A stretch of 64,000 nucleotides of DNA from Paenibacillus sp. FSL R10-2734 (GTDB lineage: Bacteria > Bacillota > Bacilli > Paenibacillales > Paenibacillaceae), in NCBI RefSeq assembly GCF_037963865.1, contig NZ_CP150170.1, forward strand, positions 2,418,001-2,482,000. The letters are read 5' to 3'. Position numbers and translations under genes: made by a program. The notes below the pieces were generated by a model. That model ran no database searches and was not told the origin of the DNA. It saw only the letters and a list, made by a program, of their open reading frames with translations. Numbering within the stretch: position 1 is the first letter of the stretch; each line of letters begins with the position of its first letter. This document shows positions 26,780-36,012 of this stretch, piece after piece.

Positions 26780-29046
26780 CAGGATTAAGATTACAAGATA
26801 TCAAGCCGTTAAAGCTGCTCCCTTGGGTGGTTACTGTCATCATTGTTGCTACTATCGGGATTTATTTATGGACGCATTCGAGTAGCTCAACAACGGATAC
26901 AGCGCAAGCAGTGAAGTCTGTCATGCCTGCCAATTTAAAGCTTGCCGCAAGTACTAATGGGGAGTTACCTCATGATGCGGATTTCGTAAAGGTCGCTGAG
27001 AACGATACGCTTGTTCTTTACGCAGATAAGAACTCAGGACATTTCAAGGTAGATGATAAACGAGATGGGCATGAGATCACTTCCTATCCGAATCCGACAG
27101 ATTGGCAGAAGGAAAAGATTAGTGGTACATGGCGCAGTCACTTACTCTCCCCAATTATGATGGAGACGATTGATACCAGCAAGAAGTTAGAAGTGATGGT
27201 CAGTAGCCTATTGTCTCAAAAAGGTGGCATCACGAGCTGGAAGCAGATCGATAATGGCTTCGCGGTCACGTTCGTGCTACCAACAACGAACATGATCATT
27301 CCTGTTGAAGTTCGTATTCAGGATGACTACGTTGAGACAAAGATCATTGATACAGGCATTGTAGAAGCGGGAAAGGATTCGCTGCTTAGCTTAAAGGTCT
27401 ATCCGTTCATGGGGGCTGCACAGCCTGATGGGCAAGAGGGGTATATCTTGCTGCCAGATGGTTCAGGTGCCATTTATAACATCAAAGATAATATGACAAA
27501 CGAACGTAGTGTATATAAGGAGCCGATCTATGGCGGGGATATGGCGTTCACTTCAGCTCTTACGAATCGCAGGACCGTTACAATGCCAATTTATGGCATC
27601 AAAGCTAAAGACAACGGAATTCTAGCTGTAGCGGACCAAGGGGATGAATATGGCTATATTTATGCGGCACCATCCGGTGTGTATAGCAAATACGCTTGGG
27701 CGACGATTGAACAGGCGTATCGACTTCCTTATTACCAGCCGACATCGAATGATGGAAAGACAGGATTTACGACCTACAGTAAAGTCAAATTTGGTGAGAA
27801 TCGTTCTGTTCGTTATTATCTGCTTCCGAAAGCTTCGAGCGATTATTCCGGTATGGCAGCGAAATATCGCCAATATCTGATGGAAGTCGAAGGCTTGAAG
27901 CAGCTAACTACGGGCAATTCCTCGATGCCATTGTATCTGGATATTATCGGTGGCGACTCACAGAAAGGTTTCCTTCAGAACAAATTCATTACCGGGACAA
28001 CAACAGATCAAGCAAAGTTGATTCTTGAGCGGCTCCATGCGCAAGGTATTCCGCAAGTCGTTGTTACGTATCAGGGATGGCAGCATGGGGGCGTAAGCAC
28101 GTATGGGTTTGGCGCTCAGGTTGATAAGCGCTTAGGCGGGAATGCAGGGATGAAAAGCTTTGCGGAATATGCGAAGTCTAAGGGAGATAAGGTTCTTCTA
28201 GAGGTTAACTACCAATTAAACACAGATGGAAAAAACTTTAATCCGAAAAGTGAAGCGTTGCAGGACCAAGCGGGGACGATCCTCAAGTTCAAACGTCGTC
28301 AATCGAATGATGAGGTTGCACAGGTTAGTCCACAGATTTCACTTGATCGGATGAAGAGCAATATTAGTAAATTCAAGGCTCTAGGAATTGATGGATTGTC
28401 CGTGATGGGGCTCGGTGATTATTTAGATAGTGATTACAATCGCCGATATCATGCTAACCGAACAAAGGTTAAGGAAATACAGAAGGAATTTATGAATACC
28501 ATTCAAACCAATCTACCAACGGTTTCGATCGGCAATGGTAATGCGTATGCATTGTCCAATACATCTTCTATACGGCGTATTCCTGGAGATTATTCATACG
28601 ATTTGTTCTTGGATGAAGCGGTACCTTTCTCTCAAATAGCGCTGCATGGTATCATCCCCTACACCCTTAATTGGGGAAATTCAAGAGATGAGTACCAGAA
28701 AGATTTCTTGCGCAGCATTGAATACGGAGCAGCCCCCACCTTTGGCGTGATCTATGCGAAGACTGAGGAGATGAAGAAAGCGTACTCCGTCTGGCAATAT
28801 AGTTTGAATTTTGATGAATGGGAAGCTTCGCTCTTGAAGGAGTACCAACGTTTTAGTGAAGCGCTAGGCGACGTTCAAGATCAGTTTATCAGGAGTAATC
28901 GCACCATCGCTCGGAATGTGAAGGAAACGGTATATGAAAATGGTCAGAAAATTATCGTGAACTATAATAACGAGCAGATAAGCGTGGATGGCTATCATGT
29001 CCCGGGAAATGATTTCATCGTTGTAAAAGGGAGCGTGGCACAATGA
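26776..29046 (+). CDS. DUF5696 membrane-anchored protein, glycosidase-like
   Basis: GTG start overlapping the previous stop (GTGA), with GGAGGTG (26761-26767). The 756-residue product has one N-terminal transmembrane helix (about 15-33) and a large extracellular part: a beta-sandwich (about 60-350) and a TIM-barrel-like domain (about 380-680) with DIIGGDSQKGF, VVVTYQGWQHGG, DGLSVMGLGDYLDSD and IPYTLNWGNSRDEYQ. The barrel resembles retaining glycosidases of the GH101/GH129 kind, but I cannot identify a catalytic pair with confidence. It lies between the two permease pairs, so it may process or guide oligosaccharide at the transporter. Confidence 0.8.
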   Translation: MTGLRLQDIKPLKLLPWVVTVIIVATIGIYLWTHSSSSTTDTAQAVKSVMPANLKLAASTNGELPHDADFVKVAENDTLVLYADKNSGHFKVDDKRDGHEITSYPNPTDWQKEKISGTWRSHLLSPIMMETIDTSKKLEVMVSSLLSQKGGITSWKQIDNGFAVTFVLPTTNMIIPVEVRIQDDYVETKIIDTGIVEAGKDSLLSLKVYPFMGAAQPDGQEGYILLPDGSGAIYNIKDNMTNERSVYKEPIYGGDMAFTSALTNRRTVTMPIYGIKAKDNGILAVADQGDEYGYIYAAPSGVYSKYAWATIEQAYRLPYYQPTSNDGKTGFTTYSKVKFGENRSVRYYLLPKASSDYSGMAAKYRQYLMEVEGLKQLTTGNSSMPLYLDIIGGDSQKGFLQNKFITGTTTDQAKLILERLHAQGIPQVVVTYQGWQHGGVSTYGFGAQVDKRLGGNAGMKSFAEYAKSKGDKVLLEVNYQLNTDGKNFNPKSEALQDQAGTILKFKRRQSNDEVAQVSPQISLDRMKSNISKFKALGIDGLSVMGLGDYLDSDYNRRYHANRTKVKEIQKEFMNTIQTNLPTVSIGNGNAYALSNTSSIRRIPGDYSYDLFLDEAVPFSQIALHGIIPYTLNWGNSRDEYQKDFLRSIEYGAAPTFGVIYAKTEEMKKAYSVWQYSLNFDEWEASLLKEYQRFSEALGDVQDQFIRSNRTIARNVKETVYENGQKIIVNYNNEQISVDGYHVPGNDFIVVKGSVAQ

Positions 29047-29909
29047 GCAGCTGGATCCGAATGAGGAATACGTTTACGCAGCGCTATGAAGGCATAATGC
29101 TCATTTTGCCTTGGATTATTGGCTTCCTGTTATTCGTTTCGTTCCCTCTCTTCTATTCATTATACATGAGCTTTCACAGTGTCCGAATTACGGGGAATGG
29201 AATTCTCCATGAATTTGTTGGCTGGAAGTATTACTCTAATATTTTGTTCCAAGATGGAGGCGTGTTCTATGATCAATTGCTTCCATTTCTACGACAAATA
29301 TTATTCATGATCCCAATCATCGTTATTTTCTCGTTTATGATTGCCATCATGTTGAATCAAAAGTTTTTTGGTAGAGGTCTCTTCCGAGCTGTGTTCTTTT
29401 TACCGGTTATCTTCTCTTCAGGGAACGTCATTCAACGGTTCTTGAGTCAAGGTAAGGGGCAGCTTGGATTTCTAGAGCAGTACTCTATTTCAACCACACT
29501 TTCGGAATACTTGCCAAATTCATGGTCTACGCCGATTGTTGCTGTATTAAACTCATTCGTTCTAATTCTATGGTACTCCGGGGTGCAGATTCTGCTATTC
29601 CTGGCAGGAAGACAGACCATTTCATCCTCCGTTTACGAGGCGGCTCGTATTGATGGAGCAAATCCATGGGAAGTATTCTGGAAAATAACTCTACCAGCGA
29701 TGATGCCATTTGTTCTTTTGAACACTGTGTATACGGTCGTAGACTTGTTTACTTTTCCTGGAAATCCAATTATCGCGAGTGTCAACCCAACACAGTACGG
29801 TCCTACAAGTGCGTTGATATGGGTGTATTTCTTGATCATATTGCTGACCCTGGGGCTTGCGTTCCTTCTACTTGGAAGAGCAGCGCGGGGCACTACGTAC
29901 AAGAGGTAG
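29043..29909 (+). CDS. ABC sugar permease, MalF type (pair 2)
   Basis: 288-residue integral membrane protein with six predicted helices and the EAA loop YEAARIDGANPWEVFWKITL. Its ATG overlaps the DUF5696 stop. It is clearly different from the MalF-type permease at 22733, so it is not a recent duplicate. It could pair with the binding lipoprotein at 10394 or add a second channel for the same substrate family. Confidence 0.94.
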   Translation: MSSWIRMRNTFTQRYEGIMLILPWIIGFLLFVSFPLFYSLYMSFHSVRITGNGILHEFVGWKYYSNILFQDGGVFYDQLLPFLRQILFMIPIIVIFSFMIAIMLNQKFFGRGLFRAVFFLPVIFSSGNVIQRFLSQGKGQLGFLEQYSISTTLSEYLPNSWSTPIVAVLNSFVLILWYSGVQILLFLAGRQTISSSVYEAARIDGANPWEVFWKITLPAMMPFVLLNTVYTVVDLFTFPGNPIIASVNPTQYGPTSALIWVYFLIILLTLGLAFLLLGRAARGTTYKR

Positions 29910-29921
29910 GAGGAGACCGAG

Positions 29922-30875
29922 ATGGAGAAAATATTAAATGTCATACGACAGCGGCATTCGCGTTCGGGATTTAACGGACTTGGCGAGCGGCTACGATTAC
30001 TGCTGTTAGGGCGCGAAGCCGACAAAGGCTTGATTTTCCGCTTATTCATTTACGTCCTGCTGATTGAAACGGCCTATCTATATTTAAACCCTATCTTTTA
30101 TATGATGTCTACTATGGTAAAAGGATTACCTGACTTACTAGACCCAACGGTAAACTGGATTCCGAAGACGATCTATTGGGGTCATCTGAAAGAAGCTTGG
30201 ACTTCGTTGAACTACCCAGTATCGTTTAGCATCAGCGCTGCACTGTCGATCGGCGCATCACTATTACAACTGATTGCCTGTGCGATGGCTGGTTATGCGT
30301 TTGCTAAACTGAATTTTCCGTTTAAGAAATTTTGGTTGGCATGTCTAATTTTCACGTTTATTATTCCGCCACAGGTTACCGTACTGCCATTAATTCTCAT
30401 GTATCGTGAAGTAGGCTGGGTAGACACCTACCTTCCAATGATTATACCAACCTTGTTCGGGCATGGTTTGAAAGGTGCGCTTTATGTCATCATTTATCGC
30501 CAGTTCTTCTCTGTTCTTCCGAAAGAGCTTGAAGAAGCTGCGAAGATGGATGGCGCGAGTATGTACCGAGTTTTCTTCAAAGTCATGTTACCGATCGCGA
30601 AGCCAGCTATAGTTGTCGTATTCCTGTTCTCCTTTGTATGGAACTGGAACGATAGCTATTCCCCGATGATGTTCTTGTTTAAACTGCAGGATGTTCCACT
30701 TTCTGTGGCGTTGGTTAAGGCAACGGCAGCTGCAACAACGGAGGATGGGCAGATATTCGCACAGTCGATTGAAATGGCGAAGTCATTTCTATCGGTGATG
30801 CCGCCGCTTGTCCTGTATATCTTTACGCAGCGCTGGTTCGTAGAAGGGGTAGAACGGACAGGACTTGTAGAATAG
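29922..30875 (+). CDS. ABC sugar permease, MalG type (pair 2)
   Basis: 317-residue membrane subunit with EAA loop EEAAKMDGASMYRVFFKVML and about six helices. It starts 12 bases after its partner, with an AGGAGG site. No ATPase or binding-protein gene follows, so the pair must rely on those elsewhere in the locus (ATPase at 18615; binding proteins at 10394 and 19762). Confidence 0.94.
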   Translation: MEKILNVIRQRHSRSGFNGLGERLRLLLLGREADKGLIFRLFIYVLLIETAYLYLNPIFYMMSTMVKGLPDLLDPTVNWIPKTIYWGHLKEAWTSLNYPVSFSISAALSIGASLLQLIACAMAGYAFAKLNFPFKKFWLACLIFTFIIPPQVTVLPLILMYREVGWVDTYLPMIIPTLFGHGLKGALYVIIYRQFFSVLPKELEEAAKMDGASMYRVFFKVMLPIAKPAIVVVFLFSFVWNWNDSYSPMMFLFKLQDVPLSVALVKATAAATTEDGQIFAQSIEMAKSFLSVMPPLVLYIFTQRWFVEGVERTGLVE

Positions 30876-30903
30876 CAATAACATAAAGGGGGAGCAGAAG
30901 CGT

Positions 30904-32325
30904 ATGAAGATTCAAGAAGTAGAACGTTGGGGGACGTTTGAGATCGTAATGACCGGACCTTCGACAGGCAATCCATTTCAGGAGGTTGCTCTTTCGGCCG
31001 TATTTGAGTATCACAATGATCGGATTGAAGTAGATGGATTCTATGATGGAGCTGGCGTTTATCGTATTCGGTTTATGCCAGATCGCGAGGGCGCATGGCG
31101 GTTCATTACGAAGAGCGTTACGCCTGAGCTAGACGATATGGTAGGAAGCTTCGTATGTACGCCCCCATCGCCAGGTAATCACGGACCTGTAAGAGTTAAA
31201 GATGGATACCTGTTCGCTTACGAGGATGGAACTCCTTACTTACCATTCGGTACAACTTGCTATCACTGGACGCATAAAGGGGATAGAGCACACGAGCAGT
31301 TAACCTTAGAGGAGCTTGATAAATCTCCATTTAATAAGGTTCGAATGTGTCTGCTGCCAACGAAAGACATGCGTCCAGATCAGGTTGTGTACGAGGGTAC
31401 GTGTCCGGAGGATGTGGACCTCACTCGCTTTAATACAGATTTCTTTGCTCATGTAGAGCAGTGCCTAAGCGATTTAATGAAGCTGGGTATTGAAGCCGAC
31501 CTCATTCTATTCCACCCTTACGACAAACAAGGGGGATGGGGCTTTAATGGCTTGACACGTGAACAAGATTTATTCTACTTACGCTATATTATCGCCCGTT
31601 TCTCGGCGTTCCGTAATGTATGGTGGTCGTTATCGAACGAGTATGACTTTAATACGATGAAGACGGTGGAGGACTGGGATCGACTATTGCAATTTGTACA
31701 GCGAAAAGATGCATACCAGCATCTTAGTTCCATTCATAACGGTACCAAAATGTATGAGCATACATCCGAATTTGATGCCACGAAGTCATGGCTTACACAT
31801 CAGAGCATTCAGCATTGGGATGCTGAGGCAACTACAGCATTAAGAGCAGCGGCGCGAAAACCAGTCGTTATCGATGAAATCTCTTATGAGGGGAATGTCG
31901 CAAAGCGTTGGGGAAACATCACGGGTCTTGAACTGATGGATCGTTATTGGACTGGACTGACGAGGGGTGGCTTTATTGCTCATGGCGAATGCTTTGTGAA
32001 TAAACCAACTGGAGCCTGGATCTCTGGGGGTGGTCGACTGTACGGGGAAAGTCCTGAACGGATACGATTCTTACGCAAGCTGATGGAAGAAGGTCCAGCG
32101 GATTGGATGGCAGCTCGTGAGGAAGGCTCCTATGCGCTGCTTTATTTAGGCAAATATCGCTATTCCTCCTACAAGCTGCCGATGTCCGCTGATCGACAGT
32201 ATCAGATCGAGCTTATTGATATTTGGAACATGTCGGTATATTCGTTAGACGGCACGTACGCAGGGCAGAGCGATGTGACATTACCAGCTGAGCCGTATAC
32301 AGCTTTGCGTGTAGTAGCAGTTTGA
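30904..32325 (+). CDS. DUF5060-DUF4038-DUF5605 glycoside hydrolase (apiosidase-like), copy B
   Basis: Relative of the 17088 product with the same three-domain order in 473 residues. WWSLSNEYD gives the acid/base at Glu246 and VVIDEISYEGN the nucleophile at Glu325. GGGGGAG precedes the ATG. It is cytoplasmic. Its close relation to copy A suggests two similar linkages or sugars in the substrate, perhaps the two apiose-linked side chains of RG-II; that link is speculative. It lies just before copy C, which has lost both residues. Confidence 0.85.
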   Translation: MKIQEVERWGTFEIVMTGPSTGNPFQEVALSAVFEYHNDRIEVDGFYDGAGVYRIRFMPDREGAWRFITKSVTPELDDMVGSFVCTPPSPGNHGPVRVKDGYLFAYEDGTPYLPFGTTCYHWTHKGDRAHEQLTLEELDKSPFNKVRMCLLPTKDMRPDQVVYEGTCPEDVDLTRFNTDFFAHVEQCLSDLMKLGIEADLILFHPYDKQGGWGFNGLTREQDLFYLRYIIARFSAFRNVWWSLSNEYDFNTMKTVEDWDRLLQFVQRKDAYQHLSSIHNGTKMYEHTSEFDATKSWLTHQSIQHWDAEATTALRAAARKPVVIDEISYEGNVAKRWGNITGLELMDRYWTGLTRGGFIAHGECFVNKPTGAWISGGGRLYGESPERIRFLRKLMEEGPADWMAAREEGSYALLYLGKYRYSSYKLPMSADRQYQIELIDIWNMSVYSLDGTYAGQSDVTLPAEPYTALRVVAV

Positions 32326-32339
32326 AAGGAGAGAATCAA

Positions 32340-33845
32340 GTGGTGCAATACAATGATACAGTAGAGCGTTGGGGAATATTTGAACTGCGGTTGAAGAGTC
32401 GCGATGATGATAGGCTGTTCGCGGATGCAGAATTGCACGCCTTATTTAACATAGGGGAACGGCAATGTGAATCCTTTGGTTTTTATGATGGGAACGGATG
32501 GTTATGCATCCGGTTCATGCCGGATGAAGAGGGGGAATGGTCCTTCACGCTCAGCGGGTCCGAGGCACCAATGGGTGGATATACAGGTCAATTTCAATGC
32601 TTAGCGGCAAAGACTGATAATCACGGACCTGTGCACGTAGCAGGCACGACGCATTTCGTTTATGCAGATGGTACGTCCTTTACGCCATTCGGTACGCAGC
32701 TTTTAGCATGGCATATGCAAGAGAGTGAGCTACGTACAAGAACACTTCAAACGCTACAGGCATCGCCATTCAATAAAGCTCGTATGAGTTTGCTTCCTAT
32801 GTCTGAATACAAGGCAGTGGATGAGATTAGCGCGTCGCCTTTCGCAACGAGTACGGATGGGCAGCCAGACTATGATTGCTATAATCCAGCTTATTTCGCA
32901 AGGCTGGAGGAGAGTGTGACGGATCTAGACCAGCTTGGTGTGGAGGCGGAGCTCATTCTTTTTCCAGGGAACAGCACGGGAGAAGTGACGTTTCAACTCA
33001 CTTCAGAGCAGGAAGAACGATATATTCGGTATGTTGTTTCACGTTTTGCTGCCTATCGAAATGTGTGGTGGTCTATGGCAGATGTGGGCGATGGCTCACA
33101 GCGTCCGGATCATGACTATCGTCAAGCTTTCCGAACACTTCGCGAATGTGATTATGGACATCATCTATGCACGATTCATGGTACGCCATCGTCCTATAAT
33201 TGTGGGGCACCATGGCTGACTCATATTAGTCTTCGACATGAGGAGCCGACCATTTGCTCTAGTATCATACTGCAGTATGAGAAGCCAGTTATCATCGATC
33301 ATGGTGGTCGTGAAGGAAATGGACCGGAGCGGGAAAATGCATTAACAGCCGAAGAATTGCTGCGGCGGATCTGGGAAGGGATGACGCGTGGCGGATACGT
33401 GACGCATGGCGAATATCTTTACACTCCTCAACATACATGCTGGTCCATTCACGGAGGCGAACTGCTAGGGGAGAGTGTACAGCGAATTATGTTCATGCGC
33501 AATCTGCTTGCGGATGCGCCGGGCTTCCTGACGTATAACCGAATGCGGCATGATGTGTCCACCATCGAACGGCAGGGGGAGTATTACTTACCGTATTTCG
33601 GAGGGCATCGTTGTACGTCGCGCATGTTCGCGGTACCAAGCGGTGAATTTTCCGTCGATCTTATTGATACATGGAATATGACGATAGATAGGCTGGATCA
33701 AACGTATCAGGACAGATTTGAGATTATGCTGCCTGGTGAACTTTATTACGCTCTTCGCTTGCAGAAAACTAATGATGCTGAAGTGATCGCTAGCACTAAT
33801 GAAGAGGAAAGGGTGCCTGTGCTTGCGGTAGATGACGGAGATTGA
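32340..33845 (+). CDS. DUF5060-DUF4038-type protein with both catalytic Glu replaced, copy C
   Basis: Start taken as GTG 32340 (or 32343), 8 bases after AAAGGAG; a TTG at 32322 is less likely. The 501-residue product aligns with copies A and B from VERWGIFEL to the end, but the acid/base motif NEYD is DVGD (Val249 at the Glu position) and the nucleophile motif VVIDE is VIIDH (His321). The surrounding motifs RNVWWS, LTHISLRH and GMTRGGYVTHGEY remain, so the fold is intact and the reading frame is clean. It is therefore either a pseudoenzyme (a binding or partner subunit) or uses other residues. Immediate neighbour of the intact copy B. Confidence 0.85.
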   Translation: MVQYNDTVERWGIFELRLKSRDDDRLFADAELHALFNIGERQCESFGFYDGNGWLCIRFMPDEEGEWSFTLSGSEAPMGGYTGQFQCLAAKTDNHGPVHVAGTTHFVYADGTSFTPFGTQLLAWHMQESELRTRTLQTLQASPFNKARMSLLPMSEYKAVDEISASPFATSTDGQPDYDCYNPAYFARLEESVTDLDQLGVEAELILFPGNSTGEVTFQLTSEQEERYIRYVVSRFAAYRNVWWSMADVGDGSQRPDHDYRQAFRTLRECDYGHHLCTIHGTPSSYNCGAPWLTHISLRHEEPTICSSIILQYEKPVIIDHGGREGNGPERENALTAEELLRRIWEGMTRGGYVTHGEYLYTPQHTCWSIHGGELLGESVQRIMFMRNLLADAPGFLTYNRMRHDVSTIERQGEYYLPYFGGHRCTSRMFAVPSGEFSVDLIDTWNMTIDRLDQTYQDRFEIMLPGELYYALRLQKTNDAEVIASTNEEERVPVLAVDDGD

Positions 33846-33888
33846 CCCCTTGCAGTGGGGAGAATCGAATGGGGAGGAGGTCATTGGA

Positions 33889-36012
33889 ATGAAAACGTAC
33901 CGATTAACGAGTCTGGTTGAACAGCGAATCGTGGACGTTTGGCAGTCGGATCAGGATGTCTATGTTCAATTATCTTGTGAAGGAGCCACCAAACCATACT
34001 TCAGCAATTCACTTATGCATATGGCGGTATACTCACAGGGACGTCCATGGCGTGCAGATAGAATTCCATTGCAGTCCTCACGAATTGAGGAGCAGGATGG
34101 CCTGTTACGAATTGAGGCGGATTGCGGGGAGCTGTTATTGGTTCTAGAGCTCCAGTTCGATGCAGAAGGACTGCTTCAGATGAGTACGGTATGGCATAAC
34201 CGAAGTGATCGGATTCTGAAGGATGTTGCAGTTGGTCTTGAGTGGGAGCTTGCCGTTCATGGTAAGGAGAATGTGACCATTCCTCATATGATTTACAATA
34301 ACAATCCGTCAGCTGACCCAGCAAGAAAGGTACCGCGACTTGGCCTTGGAGAGGACAAAGGGTTTATTTGCGAGGAGCATCGACTTCCGATTCCATGTGT
34401 AAATGTCGAGTGGAAAGATGACAGCGCTCAACAACGGTTCGTTACCTTATTCTCGTTGCCATCTTACGTCCTTCAGGAAAATGGCACGGTTCAATATGGA
34501 TCACTCGGCGCTTATAAACGGGATGACCGCATATCCATTGCAGCGATGAGCGGTGTGTTAATGTTTGGTGGGGAGAAGGATATTGTCTATGTCAGTAAAA
34601 GCTTAACCGATACCTATGCGGGTGGATATCTCGATTTTGCACCAGGATTTTCACTTGTAAAAAGCTACGCCTTGGAATGGGGAACGGTTCAGGAGCCGGG
34701 TCGTGCTTTCTCGCAAGTCGTTCATCGTGCCATTCAATTATATGATCCCGATGGGGCTGCACCGCATTCACTTGAGGAGCTCATTACTTTGAAGACCAAG
34801 GCGATGAATGATCGTTGGCGAGAGACGGCACAATCTGCCGGCTATGTAAAATTTAATGACCGCAACTCCTTTGGTCTCGCATCGAAACATGGGCTGCATT
34901 ATATGTATGGCTGGACAGGACAATGCTTGAAGCTGGCTTGGTGCGATGCACAAATCGGATTCAATTCGAATGAAATGGACGGTGTCGAGCGTTGTAGGAA
35001 AGCTGTTGATTTCTACCTTGCCGGTAGCAATACAGCAGTACCAGGTCTGCGAAGTAGCGCGTATCACCTGCAAGATGGTCGATGGGAAAATTTCAATCGA
35101 CAGCAGCAGCCTGTTATTTCAAGTCGCGCTTTTGGTGAAACGGTGAGCGACTTGGCCGATATCATTCAATTGTTCAAGAGTCATGGCGAAATCGTCCCGG
35201 ATGCATGGCTCGTTGAGCTCAGGCTGTCAGCGAATTTTCTAATGTGTGCACGATTACCTTCAGGAATCTTCCCAGCCACTTGGCGATTAGATGGCAATGC
35301 AGCGGAGACGGAGATTACTGCTGCGGGTATTCCGTGTCTGATCTCATTGTTAAAGTCGTATCAGGTAACAGGTGAGCAGGTGTATCTAGATGTTGCAACG
35401 GCTAGTATGAAACGTTATTACGAGTTGCATGCGGAGACCTTCGAACGGCCATTCGCTCGATCAACACTGGATGCCCAGTGTGAGGATAAGGAAGCTGGCA
35501 TGTTCTTCTTCATTGCGGCATACGAGCTGTTCCGACTAACGGGTGAATCTGACTATCGAGTATGGGCTGAAATTGCGGCAGATTGGATTCTTACCTATGT
35601 ATATCTGTGGAATCCTGCTTATGATCCAGGGACAGCATTTAAGGAGCAAAACTTTAATGCGGTAGGGTGGCCTGGAGTGAGTGTTCAGAATCATCATCTC
35701 GATGTTTTTTTTCCTACGTATGAATTGTGGCAGTTTGGTCTACTTATTGGTAACGGGACGTATGTCCGCTTGGCGCGGATGATCTTTGATGCACTGGGTC
35801 AAGGCATTTGTACGAAGGCAGGCGAGTGGGGTTTTACCGTAGTTGGTGAACAAGCGGAAGGCTTCTTTCAATCTAATTTCCAGGGACGTGGTCGTTCCAA
35901 CACATGGAATCCATCATGGATTATTTCTGAAGTGTTGCATCATGCCCTCCGTTTCCGTACGGCATGTATGAAGGAGGAAGAAAAGAGTCATGGAAGCATT
36001 AGTTCTCGCTGA
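33889..36012 (+). CDS. Unrecognised 707-aa protein, (alpha/alpha)-barrel-like enzyme
   Basis: Start at 33889 because of GGGGAGGAGG (33871-33880); a frame-open ATG at 33832 overlaps the previous gene. The N-terminal about 300 residues are mainly beta (a sugar-hydrolase sandwich is likely). The C-terminal part is helical with repeated hairpins: FGLASKHGLHYMYGWTGQCL, GIFPATWRLDGNAAETEITA, DKEAGMFFFIAAYELFRLTG and SVQNHHLDVFFPTYELWQFG. This is an (alpha/alpha)6-type glycosidase or lyase pattern. A distant relative may be the product of 61320-63590. No signal peptide. Substrate unknown; the context suggests a pectic oligosaccharide. Confidence 0.65.
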   Translation: MKTYRLTSLVEQRIVDVWQSDQDVYVQLSCEGATKPYFSNSLMHMAVYSQGRPWRADRIPLQSSRIEEQDGLLRIEADCGELLLVLELQFDAEGLLQMSTVWHNRSDRILKDVAVGLEWELAVHGKENVTIPHMIYNNNPSADPARKVPRLGLGEDKGFICEEHRLPIPCVNVEWKDDSAQQRFVTLFSLPSYVLQENGTVQYGSLGAYKRDDRISIAAMSGVLMFGGEKDIVYVSKSLTDTYAGGYLDFAPGFSLVKSYALEWGTVQEPGRAFSQVVHRAIQLYDPDGAAPHSLEELITLKTKAMNDRWRETAQSAGYVKFNDRNSFGLASKHGLHYMYGWTGQCLKLAWCDAQIGFNSNEMDGVERCRKAVDFYLAGSNTAVPGLRSSAYHLQDGRWENFNRQQQPVISSRAFGETVSDLADIIQLFKSHGEIVPDAWLVELRLSANFLMCARLPSGIFPATWRLDGNAAETEITAAGIPCLISLLKSYQVTGEQVYLDVATASMKRYYELHAETFERPFARSTLDAQCEDKEAGMFFFIAAYELFRLTGESDYRVWAEIAADWILTYVYLWNPAYDPGTAFKEQNFNAVGWPGVSVQNHHLDVFFPTYELWQFGLLIGNGTYVRLARMIFDALGQGICTKAGEWGFTVVGEQAEGFFQSNFQGRGRSNTWNPSWIISEVLHHALRFRTACMKEEEKSHGSISSR

